DNA from: DHVE2 group archaeon
GTDB taxonomy: Archaea; Thermoplasmatota; Thermoplasmata; Thermoplasmatales; Aciduliprofundaceae
Assembly (NCBI GenBank): GCA_015522955.1
Contig: WALG01000144.1
Location: 1-11,208 of the forward strand
Direction of reading: 5' to 3'
Length of the DNA stretch: 11,208 nucleotides
Shown here: piece after piece, positions 1 through 6,910 of the stretch
Numbering within the stretch: position 1 is the first letter of the stretch
Layout: each line of letters opens with the position of its first letter
The notes under the pieces: generated by a model
Database searches by the model: none
What the model was told of the DNA's origin: nothing
What the model saw: the letters and a program-made list of their open reading frames with translations, nothing else
Translations under genes and position numbers: made by a program

Positions 1-23
1 AATATTGACAAATAACCCCAAAT

Positions 24-317
24 ATGAAGGAAATGGAATTTAGGGTTATCTCAAAGAGCAAGGATGCCCTGGAACTTGAAGTGGTAAATGCGGATAGAAC
101 TCTACTCATACCTCTTGTTGAGGAATTAAATAGGGATGAAAAAGTAGTGAGCGCTATTTATCATTATGAGCATCCATATCTTGAAAATCCCACGCTCAAG
201 ATAAAGGTTAAGGAAGGTAAACCTCAGGCTGCCATAAAAAGGGCATCCAAGAAATTGGAAAAAATTTTTGAAGACTTGCAAAAAGAATTTGAAAATTCTA
301 TAAAGTCTCCAAAGTGA
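24..317 (+). CDS. rpoL: DNA-directed RNA polymerase subunit L (Rpb11/RpoL)
   Basis: This encodes the small archaeal RNA polymerase subunit L, which pairs with subunit D (Rpb3-like) to form the assembly platform equivalent to the bacterial alpha dimer. The 97-residue length is normal for the family. The Rpb11 pattern is visible: an N-terminal strand, a short helix (LIPLVEELN), the conserved 'YHYEHPYLENPTLKIKV' segment near residues 46-62, and a long C-terminal helix rich in K and E that forms the dimer interface. Position 24 ATG is taken as the start; ATG at 33 is a possible alternative, and no good ribosome-binding site is visible for either. A TAA at 13-15 could be the stop of an upstream gene, but too little is present to say. 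The last 20 bp overlap the end of scpA on the other strand. Confidence 0.93.
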   Translation: MKEMEFRVISKSKDALELEVVNADRTLLIPLVEELNRDEKVVSAIYHYEHPYLENPTLKIKVKEGKPQAAIKRASKKLEKIFEDLQKEFENSIKSPK

Positions 318-1146
318 TTTCTGGCGGGTTCATGAATTCCACCATTCTCAGTTCCTGAGGTACCAGGATTTTTATGTTAATCTCTCCATAAGATTTGTAT
401 TGCTCCAGTTCCACTTTTTGAAATCTTTCTAGAAAGAGAAGGGCAAGGAAAACCTTTATGAAATCCTCCCGGCTTCCATCATAAATCAAGGATAGCGTGA
501 CCTCATCACCTTGAACCTCACAGAGTCTCTGCCACACCTCCTTTATCTCCTCCTCCAGGTCCTCACGGTGAACTTTTTCATCCAAGTTGAATTTGAACTT
601 CTCTCTTAATTTCCTAACCTTTCTTTTTTTCTCAACCTCAATTTTTGCCTCATTTATCGCGTGGAGCAGTTCCATCAAACTTACAGGTCTCTTTTCCTCT
701 CTTCTTACGGGCTCCTTAATCTCCAGAGCAGAAATCTCCGTCTCATTACGCTCTTCAAATTCAAATGGAGAGAGATCGATATCGAAGAAATCATCATCAA
801 GTGAGTATTCTTCTTGTTCTACATTGTTCAAAATATCCTCACTCTTTCTCATAAGAATATTCCATGCCATATAGATAATCTTGCCTGCAATTACAAAATC
901 TATATCCTTCTCATGGCGAATTCTTTCCATATAAAGTTGTGTGAACTTGACAAGATCTATTTTCCAGGGATCGAGTTTCTCATTGATTACAAGTTCAAAT
1001 ACAAGTGCTACCGCGCGGTCCACGGGATTTTTTGCACTTATGTGAATTCCCTCCTCTAAACTTTCGGCTATTGAGATGTAATAGTCTATGTCGATATCCT
1101 GATCCAAGAGGGCCTTGTAATAGCGCAAATGTTCAACTACCTGCAC
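298..1146 (-). CDS. scpA: Segregation and condensation protein A (kleisin subunit of SMC complex)
   Basis: ScpA is the kleisin that bridges the two SMC head domains and helps the complex load on and organise chromosomal DNA. The typical N-terminal domain is seen at about residues 40-105 (NPVDRAVALVFELVINEKL followed by DPWKIDLVKFTQLYMERI), followed by an acidic linker at about 105-150 and a C-terminal winged-helix domain at about 190-265 (VTLSLIYDG...FLALLFLERF). The family core usually starts close to the N-terminus, so the first ~38 residues are an extension; no later in-frame methionine could give a shorter form with the domain intact. The start is GTG at 1146, because a strong GGAGGTGA sits just upstream (1153-1160, minus strand). 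The gene overlaps the 3' end of smc by 14 bp, suggesting translational coupling. scpB is not adjacent. Confidence 0.92.
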   Translation of the reverse strand: MQVVEHLRYYKALLDQDIDIDYYISIAESLEEGIHISAKNPVDRAVALVFELVINEKLDPWKIDLVKFTQLYMERIRHEKDIDFVIAGKIIYMAWNILMRKSEDILNNVEQEEYSLDDDFFDIDLSPFEFEERNETEISALEIKEPVRREEKRPVSLMELLHAINEAKIEVEKKRKVRKLREKFKFNLDEKVHREDLEEEIKEVWQRLCEVQGDEVTLSLIYDGSREDFIKVFLALLFLERFQKVELEQYKSYGEINIKILVPQELRMVEFMNPPEITLETL

Positions 1147-4100
1147 TTGCGTTCACCTCCTCTCTCGGCACATCCTGCAGGAATACTCTAGAGAGACCGT
1201 CTCCAGCCTGAGTCACGCCTATAATATGATCTGCGAACTTGAGTGTCGCTTTTCTCAACGAGACTACAATGAACTGGGCTGTGGCAGAGTTTCTCTTTAT
1301 TACTCTACCCACAATCTCCGCATTTATTCCGTCCAGAAACATATCCACCTCGTCAAGTACATATATGGGCGAAGGGTCATACTGCTGTATAGCAAATATG
1401 AATGCCAGCGCTGTGAGGCTTTTCTCTCCACCACTAAGCGATTCGAGCCTTATGAACTTCTTGCCCACGGGCTTCACACGTATAATCAATCCTCCCTGGA
1501 ATGGGTCTTCAGGATTCTCAAGGAGAAGTTCTGCTTCTCCTCCATTGCTTATCTCTTTGTAAATTCTCTGAAAATTCTCGTTTATGGCGGTGAATACCCT
1601 CATTAACCCACTCTTCTTCTTGCCGTTCAGTTCCTTTACCAAAGAAACAAGGTCATCTCTTTCTTTTTTCAGTTTATTGTAATCATTCAGAATGGAGTTG
1701 TATCTTTCATCCTCTTTGCTATACTCTTCTATGCTCTTCATATTCACTGGGCCAAGGGACTCCATCTCGATTTGTATGCTCTCTTCATCCTTTCTTAGTT
1801 TGGAGAGAGGTTCTACCTTGCTGATTTCTATACCATACTCCTCGTACTCCCTCTTTGCCTCTTTATATCTATTTTCAATCTCCATTATCTTTGTGTTCAA
1901 CTGTATCCTCCATTCTTCCTTGACTCTTATGGTACCCTCATCTCTAGTGATATCCTCACTAATCATGGTGCGCTGGGACGCAAGTTTCTCTCTTTCATCC
2001 AAGAGTTCCCTGTTTTTCATTTCGTACTTCTTGAGTACTTCTTCAAGTTTCCTGCGCTCTATCTCGTAATTCTCCAAGGTATCTTTCTCCTCCTCTATTT
2101 TGCCTTTGAGTTCCTCAATTTTCTCCTCTTTCTCTACAATCTCATTTTCCTTCTCATCCTTTCTGTGGCGGAGAGTCTTGATTTCCTCTCCAAGTGCGAT
2201 TATATTCTCCCTTTGAGTTTGCATCTCTCTTCCCATTTTATCAATTTCATCTCGGATGGTTTTCATCTCCTGAGATATTTTTTCGGGTATGAGGTTCTCC
2301 ATCTCTTCTCTCAGTTGTGATTCTCTCCTTTCAAGGGCATTGAGTTCCTCTTGGAGTACATCTCTTTCTTGGGTAACTCTCTCTAAGATTTCTTTATACT
2401 CACTTTTCTTCTTCTCTATCTCCTCTATTTCTCCCTGCAATCTCTTTCTCTTTTCGATATTCTTCTCCTTCTCCTTTTTCCATACTTCAATATTTGAAGA
2501 TCTGTCCACCATGTTCAGTTTTCTTATCTCCTCCAGAAGTTTTTCAATTCGGCTCCTAACATCTTTCAATTCCCTGGCAATTTCCTCTTTCTCCGCTATT
2601 GCATTCCTCAATTTTGCCCCTATTTCCTCTAGATTACCCATACTCACCCTAACTCTCCTCTTCACACTGCCTCCAACCATGGCACCACTTGCCTCAATTA
2701 ATTGTCCGTCCAGGGTTACGAGACGAACTCCACCCATGAGCCTGCGTGCATTATCTAAGTCGTCCACAATAACTGTATCCCCAAACACATACCAGAACGC
2801 AGCCTCAAATTTAGGATCAAATTTAATCAGGTCCATGGCAAAACCATGGGCATGAGGATCCCTTGAGGCCAGAATTGCCTTGCCTCTTGGTCTACCGCGT
2901 AGCATTTTGTTGAGGGGCAGGAAGATGGCGCGTCCTAATTTTCTCCTCTTAAGAAATTCTATAGCCTTGGCAGCGGATTCATCATCCTCACACACAATGC
3001 TCATTATCCTGTTACCCGCGGATATCTCAATTGCAAGGGCATATTTTTCATCCACGTTACCCAATTCCGCTATGGTACCGTATATTCCCCGAAGTTCTCC
3101 GCGGTCTCGAGCCGCCAGAACAGACATAACCGCAGAGTTCATGGCATTCTCTGAAGATTCCATTCTGGCCTTTATTCTCTCGTATTCCACCTTGAGTTCT
3201 TTTACACTCTCCTCTTTCTTCTGCAATTCTTTGTTTAGCGAATTCTCTCTGTTCTGCAGTTCGTAATACTCATTCTGAAGTTTTTTCTTCTTCTTTTCCA
3301 CACTGCTATGCTCCTCTTTAAACTGGGAGATTCTCCACTCTGCATCCTTTATGGCAAGGTCCACATCCTTTATTTCCTCTTCCTTGTCCTCTATATCCCT
3401 ATTCAGGGAATCAATCTGCATTCTCAGACGATTCATTTCTTCATTTTTTGCAGCATAATCCTTTCTCTTTTTCTCCATCTCCTTGCCTAATCTCACATCC
3501 TCTCTCTGCAATTCCCGAAATCTTTTGTCTGCCTCTCCCATCTTTTCTTCCATATTTTTCAGTTTCTCTATATTCTCCCTTTGCTTATTCTCAAGCGATG
3601 TGGCCATTTCTTTTTTCTCGTGGAGCAAGTTTTCTTTTTCCCGGATTTCCATCTGCAAATTCTTTATCTCTTTCTTTGACTCCTTTATTTGCTCATCCAG
3701 TTCTCTTACTCTCTCCTCTCCGTTTTCTATGCGCATCCTGCTCTCGGCTGCCTTGATTTTCAGTTCATCGATTCTCTTTTTTAACTGGGCCATCTCGCCT
3801 TGACCCAAAGACTCTATTTTTTTATCAATCTCTTCTATCTGTTTGTTTATTCCCTCAAGTCTCTCTTTTTTTTCTTCAATTCCCATTTTTATTTCCTTTA
3901 TGTTTCTGTCTATCTCCTCCACTTGCTTCAGATAGGTATCTTTCTCCCCCTGATAACGCATCATATTTGCATATGCAATCTTTGCCCTTGTATCTTTTAA
4001 CCTTGATTCAAGTTCCATATATTTGAGTGCCACTTCCCTGTCCCTGGCTAGGGACTCAAGTCTCCTTTTTATCTCCTCAAGAAGAACCTCAAGTCTAGAC

Positions 4101-4678
4101 ATGTTCTCTTCAGTTATTCTTTTTTTATCCTCTGCTTTCTTTATCTCCTGATCGAATTTGGTTATGCCTGCAATATCATCCAAGATGGTTCTTCTTTCCA
4201 GAGGACTCATTTCCACTATGTGCGTAACATCTCCCTGCTGTACGAAGTTGTATCCGTCGGCACTTATCTTGGCATGGGAGAGAATTGAAGCAAAATCTTG
4301 TAGCCTAGCCTTATCCTCATTGATGTAAAAGTAACTGTTGTACCCCTCCTCCGTATTTGCCCTCTTAATGTACCTTGTTAACTTTACCTCGTCTTCATCA
4401 ATGGGTAGTATGCGGTCTCTATTTTCAAAAATTAAACTTACACGGCAGTACTCTGCTGGTCTTCCATTCTTTCCCCCATTGTAAATGAGGTCCGTCAGTT
4501 TCTGTGCCCTTATTTTCTTTGAGGACTTGGGACCCAGCACAAAGAGAATTGCATCAGTTATGTTACTTTTTCCGCTTCCATTGGGGCCACTTATTGCTGT
4601 GAAACCCCTCTTAAATTCGAGAACGGTTTTTTTCCCGAAGGACTTGAAATTCTCCAATTCAATGGCCTTTAGATACAT
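1133..4678 (-). CDS. smc: Chromosome segregation ATPase SMC
   Basis: This is a full-length 1181-residue SMC protein, the ATP-driven, ring-forming motor of the archaeal condensin-like complex. The N-terminal head carries Walker A GPNGSGKS at residues 31-38 and the Q-loop 'QQGD' at 147-150. A first coiled coil runs from about 180 to 510, and the hinge covers about 515-675 with the conserved 'GAMVGG' turn at 665-670. The returning coiled coil spans about 680-1020. The C-terminal head has the ABC signature LSGGE at 1081-1085 and Walker B YVLDEVD at 1106-1112, with catalytic E1110. All key residues are intact. The ATG at 4678 is supported by AAGGTGAT three bases upstream. It is the first gene of an operon with scpA and is transcribed divergently from the membrane-protein gene at 4885. 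Confidence 0.97.
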   Translation of the reverse strand: MYLKAIELENFKSFGKKTVLEFKRGFTAISGPNGSGKSNITDAILFVLGPKSSKKIRAQKLTDLIYNGGKNGRPAEYCRVSLIFENRDRILPIDEDEVKLTRYIKRANTEEGYNSYFYINEDKARLQDFASILSHAKISADGYNFVQQGDVTHIVEMSPLERRTILDDIAGITKFDQEIKKAEDKKRITEENMSRLEVLLEEIKRRLESLARDREVALKYMELESRLKDTRAKIAYANMMRYQGEKDTYLKQVEEIDRNIKEIKMGIEEKKERLEGINKQIEEIDKKIESLGQGEMAQLKKRIDELKIKAAESRMRIENGEERVRELDEQIKESKKEIKNLQMEIREKENLLHEKKEMATSLENKQRENIEKLKNMEEKMGEADKRFRELQREDVRLGKEMEKKRKDYAAKNEEMNRLRMQIDSLNRDIEDKEEEIKDVDLAIKDAEWRISQFKEEHSSVEKKKKKLQNEYYELQNRENSLNKELQKKEESVKELKVEYERIKARMESSENAMNSAVMSVLAARDRGELRGIYGTIAELGNVDEKYALAIEISAGNRIMSIVCEDDESAAKAIEFLKRRKLGRAIFLPLNKMLRGRPRGKAILASRDPHAHGFAMDLIKFDPKFEAAFWYVFGDTVIVDDLDNARRLMGGVRLVTLDGQLIEASGAMVGGSVKRRVRVSMGNLEEIGAKLRNAIAEKEEIARELKDVRSRIEKLLEEIRKLNMVDRSSNIEVWKKEKEKNIEKRKRLQGEIEEIEKKKSEYKEILERVTQERDVLQEELNALERRESQLREEMENLIPEKISQEMKTIRDEIDKMGREMQTQRENIIALGEEIKTLRHRKDEKENEIVEKEEKIEELKGKIEEEKDTLENYEIERRKLEEVLKKYEMKNRELLDEREKLASQRTMISEDITRDEGTIRVKEEWRIQLNTKIMEIENRYKEAKREYEEYGIEISKVEPLSKLRKDEESIQIEMESLGPVNMKSIEEYSKEDERYNSILNDYNKLKKERDDLVSLVKELNGKKKSGLMRVFTAINENFQRIYKEISNGGEAELLLENPEDPFQGGLIIRVKPVGKKFIRLESLSGGEKSLTALAFIFAIQQYDPSPIYVLDEVDMFLDGINAEIVGRVIKRNSATAQFIVVSLRKATLKFADHIIGVTQAGDGLSRVFLQDVPREEVNASAGS
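1152..1160 (-). promoter_or_regulatory. Strong ribosome-binding site for scpA inside smc
   Basis: On the minus strand the sequence GGAGGTGA lies six bases before the GTG at 1146. It is a near-perfect match to the archaeal anti-Shine-Dalgarno sequence. It lies within the last codons of smc and fixes the scpA start as GTG, with the smc stop located just downstream of the scpA start. Confidence 0.8.
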
Positions 4679-4690
4679 TCCATCACCTTC

Positions 4691-4752
4691 TGTCAGACAT
4701 CATAGAGTATCATGTCAGATATATGACATATATGTAACTTGTGCTATTTAAA
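4691..4752 (-). promoter_or_regulatory. smc promoter: TATA box, palindromic operator and TGTCTGACA boxes
   Basis: Read on the minus strand, a TTTAAATA TATA box lies at 4752-4745. Downstream at 4733-4719 is a perfect 15-bp palindrome, ATATATG-T-CATATAT, which would straddle the predicted transcription start near 4722. Two TCTGACA direct repeats follow at 4719-4713 and 4697-4691, 22 bp apart; the second is part of ATGTCTGACA (4700-4691), one base before the AAGGTGAT ribosome-binding site. The box positions are seen directly. Their function as repressor or activator sites is inferred. Confidence 0.65.
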
Positions 4753-4821
4753 TTTTTCTATGGAATGATATCGCTTGAAAAGCTTTATTTTTCTTTCTTT
4801 TTCGCAATCTGTAATTTTTCA

Positions 4822-4872
4822 CGAAATGTTTAAATAGTTGTATGTCATACCAATGTCTGACAAAAGTCAGAT
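4822..4872 (+). promoter_or_regulatory. Promoter and operators of the membrane-protein gene
   Basis: A BRE-like CGAAATG precedes a TTTAAATA TATA box at 4829-4836. Immediately downstream is an 11-bp palindrome, GTATG-T-CATAC (4840-4850), sharing the TATGTCATA core with the operator on the smc side. ATGTCTGACA follows at 4853-4862, the exact mirror of the copy at 4691-4700. The transcription start is predicted around 4857-4860, so the palindrome lies between TATA box and start, a usual place for an archaeal repressor. TCTGAC and GTCAGA (4856-4861 and 4866-4871) also form an inverted repeat around AAAA. Confidence 0.65.
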
Positions 4873-4884
4873 AAGGTGTTGAGG

Positions 4885-5763
4885 ATGGGCAAATATCCGT
4901 ATGGGGTTACTTCTGCGATCTCTTACGCTACAATTCTCCTACTTACTTTATGGTGGCTTCCTGTACTGGGCCCCATGATTACCGGTTATATCACTGGGCG
5001 TAAGGCAGGTGGGCCGATTAAGGGTATAATAGCCATGGCTGTGCCCATCTTTCTCTATTTCCTTCTGATATATGCAATTCATCAGAACTGGGTACATTTG
5101 CCATCCACCCTATCAGGCTTTATGCAGAATCTAAGGATTGGGGATAATTTAATCCTCCCTATTGTTAGCGCTCTGCCCTTTGTATCTTACGCTGATACCA
5201 CCCTGAAGATGGCCATGGACGTGGGTCTTCACATCCAGAATTATCTTTACTATGCACCCCCCTCCTTTTTTATCATGCTTTCCTTCGCGTTTATAGGTGG
5301 TGCTGTGAGTAGAATGGTGATTCTCGAGCGGGGGATATATCGGGAGAGGGTAAGAGTTCCAAGGATCAGAAAGAGAGAAATAAGGGAGGAACCTGAGTCA
5401 ATTCAGGCCCGTGTGCTTTTACCAACACCTGTGACTTCAATGGAAACCCAGCCCAAGAGAGGAGTACGTCCTTTTGTGATGCCTGGAGAAGAGTCTGTGG
5501 GAAATGAGGAGAAGAAAAGGAAGAAGAACCTGGGCATTCCCATGCTTGGTGATGATGAGGAAGAGAAGAAAGAAAGTGAGAAAGTAAAATTAGAGGGTGT
5601 GGAGAAAAAGAGGAAAAATAGCAGAACAAAGAAAAAGCGTGGGGTGAGAAAATTCTCCACGGAAGAAGAATCTCCCTTCGTGGTGCATCCTCTAGATAAG
5701 CCCGAACCTGTGGGCGCAGGTAAGAAAAAAATAAGTACCCCCCATTCTCTCACTTATCTATGA
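4885..5763 (+). CDS. Unrecognised polytopic membrane protein with long charged cytoplasmic tail
   Basis: I do not recognise a named family with confidence; the 'GPMITGYITGRKAGGPIKG' segment resembles small archaeal glycine-rich membrane proteins (possibly DUF5518-like). With the start at ATG 4885 the protein has 292 residues. Hydrophobic segments are at about 11-37, 47-67, a weaker one at 88-103, and 125-147. Residues 148-292 form a hydrophilic tail, basic after the last helix and then rich in K/E blocks, probably cytoplasmic and disordered. ATG 4885 is preferred over GTG 4876 because AAGGTG (4873-4878) is then a properly spaced ribosome-binding site, whereas GTG 4876 lies inside it. The gene is divergent from smc, shares its mirrored operators, and overlaps the next gene by ATGA. 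A role linked to chromosome or envelope organisation is inference only. Confidence 0.75.
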   Translation: MGKYPYGVTSAISYATILLLTLWWLPVLGPMITGYITGRKAGGPIKGIIAMAVPIFLYFLLIYAIHQNWVHLPSTLSGFMQNLRIGDNLILPIVSALPFVSYADTTLKMAMDVGLHIQNYLYYAPPSFFIMLSFAFIGGAVSRMVILERGIYRERVRVPRIRKREIREEPESIQARVLLPTPVTSMETQPKRGVRPFVMPGEESVGNEEKKRKKNLGIPMLGDDEEEKKESEKVKLEGVEKKRKNSRTKKKRGVRKFSTEEESPFVVHPLDKPEPVGAGKKKISTPHSLTYL

Positions 5764-5897
5764 TTTTGGGTGGCCTTGACCCTGCATCTTATGAAAGAAA
5801 TCCAAGTGGAGTGGCTATACTTAGGAATATGAAATTTGAAACTTCAACTCTTTTTAAAGATGAAGATATACTCAATTTTTTCTCTTTCGGAGGGTGA
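5760..5897 (+). pseudogene. DUF429 (RNase H-fold) protein, N-terminal part, separated by a frameshift
   Basis: From ATG 5760, overlapping the preceding stop as ATGA, a 45-codon frame reads 'MILGGLDPASYERNPSGVAIL' style sequence, the first strand and NPSG turn of DUF429 proteins, a family with an RNase H-like fold and poorly known function. The frame stops at TGA 5895-5897, just before the next conserved strand 'WVGIDAPL', which is found in the -1 frame. The switch can only occur between 5864 (after a TGA in the -1 frame) and 5894; that interval contains a run of six T at 5876-5881. A seventh T, or a -1 shift there, would join both parts as '...DEDILNFFLFRRVKWVGID...'. Alternatives are sequencing error, a true mutation, or programmed frameshifting. 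Confidence 0.65.
5876..5882 (+). other. T6-C slippery heptamer at the DUF429 frame break
   Basis: The zero-frame codons are AAT TTT TTC, so T_TTT_TTC fits the X_XXY_YYZ pattern of -1 frameshift sites. After the slip, reading continues CTC TTT CGG AGG into the downstream frame. It is also a homopolymer where a one-base deletion or sequencing undercount is easy. The heptamer and frame phase are seen directly; which explanation is true is open. Confidence 0.5.
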
Positions 5898-6286
5898 AAT
5901 GGGTGGGTATAGATGCGCCTCTCACTCTTCGAGAGGACAGATATGCAGATAGATATCTTCACAGGTACGGGGCCATGAGTCTGAAACTTTCTTCCATAAG
6001 AAAACTTGCGGAAAGAGGATTGCAGATTGCTTCACTTCTCGAATCCCATGGCATACTTGTTTTCGAGGTTTTTCCCACGGCAACCGCCAAAATTCTTGGT
6101 TTTTACTCCAGGCCCAAGAGAAGGATGCTTGAATATTTCAGGGAAGCGGATTTTGAAATTGAGAGGGTTAGAAACGAACATGAAGTGGACGCTATAATTG
6201 CTGCATATACTGTATATCTTCACAGGATGGGACGCACGAGGGTTATTGATGGAGTAATTATCCCTAAGGAGAAGGGAAAAGATTAA
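5894..6286 (+). CDS. DUF429 (RNase H-fold) protein, C-terminal part
   Basis: This 130-codon frame carries most of a DUF429 domain: the conserved 'VGIDAPL' strand near its start, 'REDRYADRYLHRYG' (in family members an R..D motif follows IDAPL), and the C-terminal 'HEVDAIIAAYTVYLH' helix with the acidic residue expected of an RNase H-like site. It opens with GTG overlapping the stop of the upstream fragment (GTGA at 5894-5897). The GGAGG at 5889-5893 could instead serve the in-frame GTG at 5903. As the family needs the N-terminal strand found in the upstream frame (5760-5897), the two are best read as one gene of about 175 codons split by a single-base shift at T6. Independent translation by coupling is possible but would give two half-proteins. 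Substrate and role are unknown. Confidence 0.75.
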   Translation: MKWVGIDAPLTLREDRYADRYLHRYGAMSLKLSSIRKLAERGLQIASLLESHGILVFEVFPTATAKILGFYSRPKRRMLEYFREADFEIERVRNEHEVDAIIAAYTVYLHRMGRTRVIDGVIIPKEKGKD

Positions 6287-6289
6287 AAT
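6282..6289 (+). promoter_or_regulatory. Possible TATA box for a leaderless aldolase transcript
   Basis: ATTAAAAT follows a purine-rich BRE-like GGGAAAAG and is centred about 25 bp before the ATG at 6311, the spacing expected for a leaderless archaeal mRNA. No ribosome-binding site precedes that ATG, which supports the idea weakly. Readthrough from upstream is equally possible. Confidence 0.3.
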
Positions 6290-6310
6290 CTGGCAGATAT
6301 ATGTGCATCC

Positions 6311-6886
6311 ATGTGGCAGGAAATTGCCAAATTCGGTCATAAACTGGTGGAGCAGGGTCTGGTATCATCGCATTTTGGCAATATAAGTGTCCGTGTGGGG
6401 GATTATATGTACATAACCCGCTCAGGAAGCATGCTCGATGAAATCACAAAGGATGATGTGGTCAGGGTATCCATTTACAAGCCTTCCTCGCTGGATTTAA
6501 TTGCATCCTCAGAGGTCACAGCCCACAGAGAGATTTACAAGAATACGTCTGCCTTGGCAATCATACACGACCATTCACCCTTTGCAGTGGTGGAGTCCCT
6601 TATTCATCGGGAGATGGGAAAGGATAAGATAGTGCCCATTGACAGCGAAGGCTCCTATTTTCTTCATGATATACCCATAGTGGAGGGAGGAATAGGCACG
6701 GAGAAACTGGCAAAGAATTTAGCCGCAGCATTGGCGGAGAGAAAGGGCGCAGTAGTGTATTCCCACGGGGTATTTGCGAGGGGGAGCATCCTTGAAGAGG
6801 CATTTGTGGTGGCCAGCATGGTGGAACATTCCTGCAGGATGATGTACTATTTTGATATGTGGAAGGGAATGAATCATACTCTTTGA
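6311..6886 (+). CDS. Class II aldolase/adducin family protein (L-fuculose-phosphate aldolase-like)
   Basis: This zinc-dependent aldolase-family enzyme of 191 residues matches the usual size of FucA-like proteins. Visible motifs are 'SHFGNISVR' at 20-28 and 'YITRSGS' at 34-40, both phosphate/substrate-binding loops. 'SEVTAHREIY' includes the likely catalytic E68; 'HDH' supplies zinc ligands H86 and H88; and 'SHGVFARG' supplies the third ligand, H152. All key residues are present, so it should be active. Archaeal relatives such as MJ1418 cleave fuculose-1-phosphate, but related family members act as epimerases or dehydratases, so the substrate is uncertain. It starts 24 bp after the DUF429 stop, with no clear ribosome-binding site, and may be leaderless. 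The membrane-protein frame that follows begins shortly after its stop. Confidence 0.88.
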   Translation: MWQEIAKFGHKLVEQGLVSSHFGNISVRVGDYMYITRSGSMLDEITKDDVVRVSIYKPSSLDLIASSEVTAHREIYKNTSALAIIHDHSPFAVVESLIHREMGKDKIVPIDSEGSYFLHDIPIVEGGIGTEKLAKNLAAALAERKGAVVYSHGVFARGSILEEAFVVASMVEHSCRMMYYFDMWKGMNHTL

Positions 6887-6910
6887 GAGGATTCCGCATG
6901 TTCGGCTCCT

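Noticed and set aside
1..15. End of an upstream gene with stop TAA at 13-15
   Set aside because: Only four codons are in the window, which cannot support a call.
2289..2855. Long + strand open frames opposite smc (e.g. 2289-2855, 3448-3803)
   Set aside because: They are serine/phenylalanine/leucine-rich antisense readings of the SMC coiled coils, with no ribosome-binding sites or family motifs; smc on the other strand is certain.
4876..4884. GTG at 4876 as start of the membrane-protein gene
   Set aside because: It lies inside the AAGGTG ribosome-binding site that is well spaced for ATG 4885, and adds only three residues.
5403..5753. Minus-strand open frames opposite the charged tail of the membrane protein
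   Set aside because: They mirror the lysine/glutamate-rich tail as serine/phenylalanine runs, a typical antisense shadow, with no start signals.
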